Assembly: GCA_947068385.1 (NCBI GenBank)
Contig: CAMTBF010000191.1
Coordinates: 1-6,983, forward strand
Length of the DNA stretch: 6,983 nucleotides
Source: an uncultured Lachnospiraceae bacterium
GTDB taxonomy: Bacteria; Bacillota; Clostridia; Lachnospirales; Lachnospiraceae
Reading direction: 5' to 3'
Of this stretch, positions 1-5,093 are shown one piece after another; the stretch's first letter is position 1, and every line of letters starts with the position of its first letter. The position numbers were made by a program, and so were the translations under genes. The notes below the pieces were generated by a model, which saw only the letters and a list, made by a program, of their open reading frames with translations, was not told where the DNA came from and ran no database searches.

Positions 1-126
1 GGACATTGGAAAAAATATCTTGTAACACCCGGTGGTATCGATATTCGTGTTTTTCGCCAGGTGGTGCAAATGTGCGATCGCGTATGCCTGCGTATCCATA
101 CAGGCGCGGAAAGCAGATTTGTATGA
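1..126 (+). CDS. C-terminal end of an unrecognised protein (5'-truncated)
   Basis: Reading from base 1 there is an open frame of 41 codons ending in TGA at 124-126. The residues include a mixed hydrophobic/charged stretch (VRVFRQVVQM-like spacing) and end in LRIHTGAESRFV, which reads like the closing strand and tail of a folded protein. I do not recognise the family. The third codon position is less GC-rich than in the genes downstream. No terminator-like hairpin with a T-run follows in 127-200, so transcription may run into the next genes. It could instead be non-coding sequence that happens to be open, since a 41-codon open frame is not strong evidence. Confidence 0.4.
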   Translation, partial: GHWKKYLVTPGGIDIRVFRQVVQMCDRVCLRIHTGAESRFV

Positions 127-193
127 CGTATATATCTGCATTTTGCTATGGCCTCTTTCTGTGATTACTCATACGGCTCATTATACACGAAAG

Positions 194-200
194 AAGGAGG
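194..200 (+). promoter_or_regulatory. Orphan strong Shine-Dalgarno site followed by ATG-TGA
   Basis: AAGGAGG lies seven bases before an ATG at 208-210 that is immediately followed by TGA, a start-stop pair. An overlapping GTG at 210-212 opens a 45-codon frame instead. The site is as strong as those of the real genes nearby but leads into no recognisable gene. It may serve a small leader peptide, or it may be the remains of a gene start whose body has been lost. Confidence 0.45.
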
Positions 201-209
201 AAAGTAAAT

Positions 210-347
210 GTGAAAAATCAGGGCGTAGGATTCAGGATAAAAAAGTGGGTTTTTTGTTCAAGAATGGCTGAGAAAATACAGATAAAATATGCAATAATAA
301 AGAAACCTAATGAAAAGCAGGAGAGTAGGAGAACAAGAATATGTTGA
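210..347 (+). CDS. Possible small basic leader ORF (45 aa, GTG start), doubtful
   Basis: A GTG at 210 sits nine bases after AAGGAGG and opens a 45-codon frame that ends at TGA 345-347, overlapping the first seven bases of the dehydrogenase gene. The product would be Lys/Arg-rich (for example FRIKKW, IIKKPNEKQESRRTRIC), with no recognisable domain or membrane segment. The strong ribosome site and the overlap would fit translational coupling to the downstream gene. Against it: the start is GTG, the frame is short, and the candidate promoter element at 231-298 lies inside it. I consider it more likely than not to be spurious. Confidence 0.2.
   Translation: MKNQGVGFRIKKWVFCSRMAEKIQIKYAIIKKPNEKQESRRTRIC
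231..298 (+). promoter_or_regulatory. Candidate promoter/operator, copy 1 of a 68-nt shared element
   Basis: This AT-rich stretch aligns without gaps to 6480-6547 at 48 of 68 positions by eye. The best blocks are an identical 11-mer CTGAGAAAATA (268-278) and TGCAATAAT (290-298). The latter looks like an extended -10 (TG, one base, then AATAAT, five of six matches to TATAAT). A start near 305 would give a leader of about 36 nt before the dehydrogenase ATG. There is no good -35 at 17 nt (GAGAAA), so the promoter call is tentative. A possible alternative is TTGTTC (254-259) with TACAGA (277-282), but both hexamers are poor. Confidence 0.4.
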
Positions 348-1357
348 CTGAGGAACAGCTGGATGATATGCTTACAGAACCCACCGAAGCTTTGGTAAAG
401 GATCTTGAGGATATAGAAGGGGACATCATGATCCTGGGAGCGGCCGGCAAAGTGGGGACAACCTTGTCGGTCATGCTGAAGCGTGCGTGCGACAGATGTG
501 CCAGGGCGCGTAGGATATACGCGGTTGCCAGGTTCAGCGACCCATATGCCGTAGATCTGCTGAAGCGGGAAAATGTGGCCATGATCATGGCCGATCTGAC
601 GGACGCGGCTCAGATAAGGGCATTGCCCAAAGTGGAGAACATCATTTATATGGTGGGCAGAAAATTCGGAACCTGTGAAAGCGCCTGTGAGACATGGGAG
701 ATGAACGTGGCGGTTCCTGCCATGATCGCACAGCATTTCGGGGCGGCGCGCTATGTGGTCTTCTCCACGGGCAATGTGTATCCGTTCAGCAGGCTGGAGG
801 ACGGCGGCTGCACGGAGGAGACGGTGCCCGAACCGGTGGGCGAGTATGGAATGAGCTCCCTGGGGCGGGAACGGATTTTTGAGTACGCGGCGAAGCATTA
901 CGGGGCGAAGGTATTGATCTACCGCCTGAATTACGCAATCGATCTGCGCTATGGCGTGCTGTTCGATCTGGCCCAGAAGATTCTCGCCGGAGAGCCCGTA
1001 TCCCTGAACGTGCCGGCCTTCAACTGTGTATCCCAGCATTATGTGGGCGAGGTGGCGATCCGCTCCCTAAAGCTGGCAAGCGAAAGCGTGGAATACCTGA
1101 ATGTGACGGGGCCGGAGATCGTCTCTACGAAATCGGCATCGCTGGCGCTGGCCAAGCGGCTGGGAAGGGAAGTGGCCTTCACGGGAGTTCCGGCAGATGT
1201 GGCATTGCTCAGCAATTCATCGAAGTGCATCGGCCTGTTCGGATATCCCAACATGGGCATCGACGAACTGATCCGCCTGCAGGCCGAGTGGGTGCTCGCG
1301 GGAGGGAGACAGCTGGGAAAGCCCACGCACTTTGAGGAACAGAGAGGGAGATATTGA
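341..1357 (+). CDS. Extended SDR: NAD-dependent epimerase/dehydratase-like protein with altered YxxxK
   Basis: The 338-residue product has the length and layout of extended short-chain dehydrogenase/reductases that act on sugars or sugar acids in the cytoplasm. The Rossmann nucleotide loop is GAAGKVG at residues 33-39, with G33, G36 and G39 in the GxxGxxG pattern. The post-beta5 segment is FSTGNVYPF (141-149), carrying the Ser/Thr usually seen there. The active-site Tyr is Y169 in YGMSSLGRE, but the Lys expected four residues later is S173. The first 28 residues are an acidic extension before the fold. The ATG at 341 is preceded by AGGAGA (327-332) with eight bases of spacing. It is the first gene of the operon and its stop overlaps the ATG of the aldolase gene by one base. 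From memory, oxidoreductases of this type often sit beside DapA-family genes of the type found next door. The substrate is unknown. Oxidoreductase, epimerase and non-catalytic roles all remain open because of the missing Lys. Confidence 0.85.
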   Translation: MLTEEQLDDMLTEPTEALVKDLEDIEGDIMILGAAGKVGTTLSVMLKRACDRCARARRIYAVARFSDPYAVDLLKRENVAMIMADLTDAAQIRALPKVENIIYMVGRKFGTCESACETWEMNVAVPAMIAQHFGAARYVVFSTGNVYPFSRLEDGGCTEETVPEPVGEYGMSSLGRERIFEYAAKHYGAKVLIYRLNYAIDLRYGVLFDLAQKILAGEPVSLNVPAFNCVSQHYVGEVAIRSLKLASESVEYLNVTGPEIVSTKSASLALAKRLGREVAFTGVPADVALLSNSSKCIGLFGYPNMGIDELIRLQAEWVLAGGRQLGKPTHFEEQRGRY

Positions 1358-2409
1358 TGCAGGCAAAGGCGAAGGATCTACTTTTGGAGGGAGCGTTCAT
1401 CCCGGCATTGCCATTGGTCCTGAATGAAAAGAGGCAGTTCGACGAGGCGGGGCAGAGGAGGCTGATACGGTATTATCTGGCCTGCGGCGTGGACGGAATC
1501 GCAGTGGCAGTACATACGACACAGTTCGAAATCCGCGATCCGGGGACCCGCCTGCTGGAAAAGGTTCTGGAAACAGCGCTGGATGAGATTGAGGCCTATC
1601 GGGGAAAAAGCGGCAGGACGATTCTGGCAGTTGCAGGTGCCTGCGGCCCTGTCGGCCAGGCCCGGGAAGAGGCGAGGCTTGCAAAGGAGCTGGGATATGA
1701 CGCAGTCCTGCTCAGCCCCGGCGGATTGGAATCCGAGAGTGAAGAAGCTCTGATCGAGCGGACAAAACGGGTAGCGGACATTATAGATGTGGTGGGCTTC
1801 TATCTTCAGCAGGCTGTGGGCGGGCGGATCTTCTCCTATCAGTATTGGGAGGCAATCTGCGCCATCAAGGGTGTAGTGGCGGTGAAATGCGCGGCATTCA
1901 ACCGCTATCTGACAATCGATGTGGCAAGGGCCATTGCGTTTTCCGGAAGGGAGGTCGCGCTCTATACGGGAAATGACGACAATATAATAGTGGATTTGCT
2001 GACGGAGTACAGGTTCCAGGAGGATGGGCGCGTGTACACGGTGCGGACTGCGGGAGGCCTGCTGGGACATTGGGCGGTATGGACGCACACAGCGGTGGAA
2101 ATCTTCCGGAGGATAAAGGAGCGCGGAGCGAATGCGGCGATTGAACCGGAATGGTTGACATTGGCTGCCCAGATTACGGATGCAAACAGCGCGTTCTTTG
2201 ACGTGGCGGGCGGATTTGCAGGCTGCATCGCCGGGATCCACCAGGTCCTTTTCCGCCAGGGACTGATGCCCGGAATCTGGTGCCTGGATCCGGACGAGAC
2301 GCTCTCGCCGGGACAGAGGGAGGAAATCGACCGCGTCTATCGACAGTACCCGCATCTGAACGATGATGCCTTCGTAGCGGAATTTTTGCGGCAGGAGGGG
2401 GTTAAGTGA
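1357..2409 (+). CDS. DapA / N-acetylneuraminate lyase family protein (class I aldolase or dehydratase)
   Basis: The 350-residue protein belongs to the Schiff-base-forming (beta/alpha)8 dihydrodipicolinate synthase superfamily, which cleaves, condenses or dehydrates 2-oxo acids. The likely Schiff-base Lys is K177 in VVAVKCAAFNRY, and the partner Tyr is Y149 in GFYLQQAVGG. Their 28-residue spacing equals that of Tyr133 and Lys161 in E. coli DapA. A Thr pair at 54-55 (AVHTTQFE) matches the Thr44/Thr45 position. The usual YNxP and the Arg five residues after the Tyr are absent (V154 there), so true DHDPS activity is unlikely. It is about 60 residues longer than DapA, with extra C-terminal helices. 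The GNDDNI (205-210) and GGLLGHWAVWT (233-243) segments are, from memory, typical of a poorly characterised subfamily. The ATG at 1357 follows GAGGGAG by six or seven bases and overlaps the upstream TGA (TGATG); a TTG at 1354 is the alternative. The substrate is probably a sugar-derived 2-oxo acid (inference). Confidence 0.85.
   Translation: MQAKAKDLLLEGAFIPALPLVLNEKRQFDEAGQRRLIRYYLACGVDGIAVAVHTTQFEIRDPGTRLLEKVLETALDEIEAYRGKSGRTILAVAGACGPVGQAREEARLAKELGYDAVLLSPGGLESESEEALIERTKRVADIIDVVGFYLQQAVGGRIFSYQYWEAICAIKGVVAVKCAAFNRYLTIDVARAIAFSGREVALYTGNDDNIIVDLLTEYRFQEDGRVYTVRTAGGLLGHWAVWTHTAVEIFRRIKERGANAAIEPEWLTLAAQITDANSAFFDVAGGFAGCIAGIHQVLFRQGLMPGIWCLDPDETLSPGQREEIDRVYRQYPHLNDDAFVAEFLRQEGVK
2393..2400 (+). 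promoter_or_regulatory. Ribosome binding site that favours a GTG start for the M20 gene
   Basis: AGGAGGGG ends five bases before GTG at 2406, whose GTGA overlaps the TGA of the aldolase gene by four bases. The next in-frame ATG (2415) would sit 14 bases away, which is too far. The GTG is therefore the better start, and the arrangement is typical of translational coupling. Confidence 0.7.
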
Positions 2410-3644
2410 TTCCAATGCTGACAGAGGGAGAGATATTGAAAGAAGCCCGGAGCATGAAAGGGGATATGACAGCGGTCTATCGACATCTGCACCGCCATCC
2501 CGAAGTGGCGCATAAAGAACGGCAGACGAACCTCTATATCAGGAAAGAGCTGGACGACATGGGAGTCTCCTGGCTGGCCCCGGCGGACAATATCACCATA
2601 GCGGTGCTCGACAGCGGCATTGAGGGTGCGACTGTAGGGCTGCGGTGCGACACGGATGCGCTTCCGGTGAAGGAAGAGACAGGCCTTCCCTATGCATCGG
2701 AGACGGAAGGGGTCATGCACGCTTGCGGCCACGATGCCCATATGGCCATTGGCCTGGGTGCCATAAGCATCCTGAAAAGGCATCCGGGAGAATGGCGCGG
2801 CAGAGTGAAGGCCATTTTCCAGCCTGCGGAAGAGGGGGAGAATGGCGCGGATCAGGTGATTGCAACCGGCCTTGTGGATGATGTAGACGTCTTCTTTGCA
2901 ATCCATGTATGGAGCCCCTATGAATCGGGGACGCTGCATGTAGCTCCTGTGGCAGTGAGCGCGGCGGTCAATATGTTCACGATTCGTCTGCGGGGAAAGG
3001 GCGGGCATGGTGCCACGCCGGAAAGATGCGCGGATGCCATCGTGGCGGGGGCATCTCTGGTGACATCCCTGCAGACGGTGGTATCCAGGGCGGTGTCCCC
3101 CATGGAACCGGCAGTGCTCACCATCGGCAGCTTCCATGGAGGGACGGCTGGGAATATCATCGCCCAGGAGGCTGTACTGAAGGGGACGATACGGACCCTT
3201 CGGGAGGAGACCCGGGCCAAGGCCTCCGAAAGCCTCAAGCGCTATGCGGAGAATACGGCGCATATGTATGGATGCGAAGCGGAGGTTGAAGATATCCGCG
3301 TAAGCGATGTGGTGCGCAATGACCCAAGGGCAGCCAAAGTCGTGGAAGAATGCGCACGCAGGCTGGTTTCTGCCGATGCTGTAGGTACCCAGCAGACCAT
3401 GATGCTGGGCGATGATTTCGCCAATTACGGAAGAATCGCGCCGTATTGCTACGCGCAGCTGGGCATTGCGGACAGTGAAAAACGGACGGACTATGCGCAC
3501 CATAGCGGAAGCTTCCGGACAGATGAGGATGCGCTTCCCCTGGGCACGGCCTGGATGGCTTCTGTGGCGGCCCGCCTTGGCTCTGAATGGAAAGAAGCCA
3601 AGCAGTGGGCAAGGTTTCAAATATGCAGAATTCACGACACATAA
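2406..3644 (+). CDS. M20D-type metal-dependent amidohydrolase/deacylase
   Basis: The 412-residue product is a full-length M20D peptidase-family amidohydrolase (relatives of hippurate hydrolase, IAA-amino-acid hydrolase and N-acyl-aminoacylases). These cytoplasmic enzymes hydrolyse an N-acyl amide bond using two metal ions. Visible motifs in order: HRHPE (29-33); CDTDALPVKEETGLPY (81-96); MHACGHDAHMA (104-114), giving metal ligands C107 and H109; FQPAEE (138-143), with E142/E143 as catalytic and metal-binding acids; IHVWS (166-170), with H167; GGHGATP (199-205) in the dimerisation/lid domain; and AHHSGSF (364-370), with the last metal ligand at H365/H366. The usual EDF near the C-terminus reads DDF (336-338). 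The GTG start is set by the ribosome site at 2393-2400. It is the third gene of the operon. Within the pathway it could deacylate an N-acyl amino sugar or conjugate, but motif content does not distinguish substrates in this family. Confidence 0.93.
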   Translation: MIPMLTEGEILKEARSMKGDMTAVYRHLHRHPEVAHKERQTNLYIRKELDDMGVSWLAPADNITIAVLDSGIEGATVGLRCDTDALPVKEETGLPYASETEGVMHACGHDAHMAIGLGAISILKRHPGEWRGRVKAIFQPAEEGENGADQVIATGLVDDVDVFFAIHVWSPYESGTLHVAPVAVSAAVNMFTIRLRGKGGHGATPERCADAIVAGASLVTSLQTVVSRAVSPMEPAVLTIGSFHGGTAGNIIAQEAVLKGTIRTLREETRAKASESLKRYAENTAHMYGCEAEVEDIRVSDVVRNDPRAAKVVEECARRLVSADAVGTQQTMMLGDDFANYGRIAPYCYAQLGIADSEKRTDYAHHSGSFRTDEDALPLGTAWMASVAARLGSEWKEAKQWARFQICRIHDT

Positions 3645-3650
3645 GGAGGA
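3643..3650 (+). promoter_or_regulatory. Ribosome binding site that sets the start of the beta-propeller gene
   Basis: AAGGAGGA overlaps the M20 stop codon (TAA 3642-3644) and lies seven bases before ATG 3658. The reading frame is open for 82 more codons upstream, inside the M20 gene. This site and the end of the M20 gene show that the true start is 3658. Confidence 0.85.
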
Positions 3651-3657
3651 AATTGTT

Positions 3658-5001
3658 ATGTCATCTCGTCTTATCAGCAGCTTTAAAATCGAAGACCCCG
3701 GTATCAGGAAGCTCCGCATCGGCGACCTGAACAATGACGGCTACGCGGAATTCGTCCTGATCCAGGCCTATCCTATGAACCGGGAGATCTGCGCCGTCAC
3801 CGCCCTTGACCAGAAGGGGAATGTCCTCTGGCAGCATGGGGAGCTGTTGGAGCACTGCAACTGGTGCTATTCCAGCTTTCCGGCACAGGTGGTTGACTGG
3901 GACGGGGACGGATGGAACGAAGTGATCTATGTCAGACAGGCCTACTATAAGTCTGCCCATATGTGGTGCTATTCCAAAGGGGATTACGTGGACAAGATGA
4001 ACCCTACCAAAAAGGAGCTGCGCATGGATCCGGATCTGGCGACGGAGCAGGCCTTTGAGTACGAGGGGGATGCCCATCTCGTCGTCCTCAATGGCGCCAC
4101 CGGGGAAGTGAAGCAGGAGATTCCCATCCCCGCGCCTGCGGACGACTGCATCGCCATCTGCAATTTCGACGGCACAGGCAAGCCGAACCTGCTGGCGAAG
4201 GACCGCTACTGGAACATGTGGGCGATAGCCAATGACGGCACGGTCCTATGGCATGTGTCCAAGGAAGGGCTGAAAGCCGACCTGGGCCATTGGCCTGCCG
4301 TGGGGGACATAGACGGGGACGGCCTGGACGAGGTGTTCATCACGAACACGCTGATCGACTCGGACGGTACGATTCTCTGGCAGATTCCGGGCGTATGCGG
4401 CCATCACGATGGCGCGTACATTTTGGACGACCTGCCGGAGCGCAGAATCGTCACCATCGCGGACAAGCTGCGGATGATCACGCCGGACGGAAAGGTCCTG
4501 TGGGAAAAGGACGGTGGGCATCTGCAGGTGCTCAACGTGGGGCGGTTCAGCACGGATCCTAAATATGGGCCGCGCCAGTTTCTGGTACAGGATCATGTCC
4601 CGGGAGCGGCGAACTACCACGACGGCATTGATCTGACGAACAAGGGAGTCGCCTGCGGCCAGAGGGCTACGATTTATGACTGGTATGGGAATAAAATCTG
4701 GTCAGAGGAGACATCCGACAGGCCAGGCTTCGGCGTGATGGACTGGAACGGCGAACATGACAGCATCCTGCGCCAGACCGGCAGCGGCATCATTGAGATT
4801 ATGGACATCCATGGCTGCGTCATAGAGACGATTTCCTTTACGGCACCGGAGGGTGGGCTCTGCGGGGGATGGGTGTACTGGTATCCTGCAGATATCCTGG
4901 GCGACAGCAGGGATGAGCTGATCCTGTTCAACGACAGCACCATGAATATCCATATGAATACGACCCTGCATAATACGCGCCGCCACTGCAACAGCAATTG
5001 A
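3658..5001 (+). CDS. Cytoplasmic FG-GAP-like beta-propeller protein, possible polysaccharide lyase or glycosidase
   Basis: The 447-residue protein carries two interleaved repeat series typical of a beta-propeller. One is a calcium-loop-like FG-GAP motif: GDLNNDGYAEFV (22-33), VDWDGDGWNEVI (79-90), CNFDGTGKPNLL (168-179), GDIDGDGLDEVF (216-227), MDWNGEHDSIL (361-371) and ADILGDSRDELI (411-422). The other is a blade-closing xxGxVLW motif: QKGNVLWQ (52-59), NDGTVLWH (192-199), SDGTILWQ (235-242), PDGKVLWE (276-283) and WYGNKIWS (342-349). This suggests six to seven blades with some degenerate copies. There is no signal peptide, lipobox or membrane segment, which is unusual for a protein of this look. 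Conserved-looking His-rich spots are GHHDGAY (248-254) and NYHDGID (319-325). Fold and length resemble propeller enzymes such as PL24/PL25 lyases or GH145; PL11 rhamnogalacturonan lyases are similar but larger. Enzymatic activity is inference. It is the last gene of the operon. Confidence 0.8.
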   Translation: MSSRLISSFKIEDPGIRKLRIGDLNNDGYAEFVLIQAYPMNREICAVTALDQKGNVLWQHGELLEHCNWCYSSFPAQVVDWDGDGWNEVIYVRQAYYKSAHMWCYSKGDYVDKMNPTKKELRMDPDLATEQAFEYEGDAHLVVLNGATGEVKQEIPIPAPADDCIAICNFDGTGKPNLLAKDRYWNMWAIANDGTVLWHVSKEGLKADLGHWPAVGDIDGDGLDEVFITNTLIDSDGTILWQIPGVCGHHDGAYILDDLPERRIVTIADKLRMITPDGKVLWEKDGGHLQVLNVGRFSTDPKYGPRQFLVQDHVPGAANYHDGIDLTNKGVACGQRATIYDWYGNKIWSEETSDRPGFGVMDWNGEHDSILRQTGSGIIEIMDIHGCVIETISFTAPEGGLCGGWVYWYPADILGDSRDELILFNDSTMNIHMNTTLHNTRRHCNSN

Positions 5002-5009
5002 CCCTTGTG

Positions 5010-5065
5010 CGCAAAAAGGGCTGCCGTACTGGATTCCCGATCAGTGCGGCAGCCTCCTTTTTTGC
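5010..5065 (+). terminator. Strong, probably bidirectional, Rho-independent terminator
   Basis: The core stem is GGCTGCCGTACTG (5019-5031) paired with CAGTGCGGCAGCC (5042-5054): 13 base pairs with one G.U, closing a 10-nt loop. A T-run (5058-5063) follows. Upstream, GCAAAAAGG pairs with the downstream CCTTTTTTGC and gives a T-rich tail on the opposite strand too. The hairpin lies nine bases after the stop of the propeller gene and ends the four-gene operon. Confidence 0.93.
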
Positions 5066-5093
5066 GGATGCCATTAGTCAGAAAGGATAACGA

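Noticed and set aside
74..81. GCGATCGC palindrome
   Set aside because: A single 8-nt palindrome inside the probable coding end; no second copy seen and no context for an operator.
86..105. Weak inverted repeat GCCTG...CAGGC
   Set aside because: Short interrupted stem with a very tight inner loop and no T-run; lies inside the probable coding end.
32..271. 79-codon + strand ORF
   Set aside because: GTG start without a ribosome site, Cys-rich patternless translation, and it overlaps the more plausible reading of 1-126 in another frame.
218..1039. 273-codon open frame on the - strand
   Set aside because: Antisense to the dehydrogenase with intact Rossmann motifs; no ribosome site or domain seen.
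1354..1356. TTG as the start of the DapA-family gene
   Set aside because: The next codon is ATG at the same good distance from the ribosome site and forms the common TGATG overlap.
1378..2415. 345-codon open frame on the - strand
   Set aside because: Antisense shadow of the DapA-family gene, low-complexity Cys/His/Pro-rich translation.
3412..3657. 82-codon N-terminal extension of the propeller protein
   Set aside because: It lies inside the M20 gene in another frame. The AAGGAGGA at 3643-3650 places the start at 3658.
2337..3734. 465-codon open frame on the - strand
   Set aside because: Antisense to the M20D gene, which has all its family motifs on the + strand; no recognisable protein features in the antisense product.
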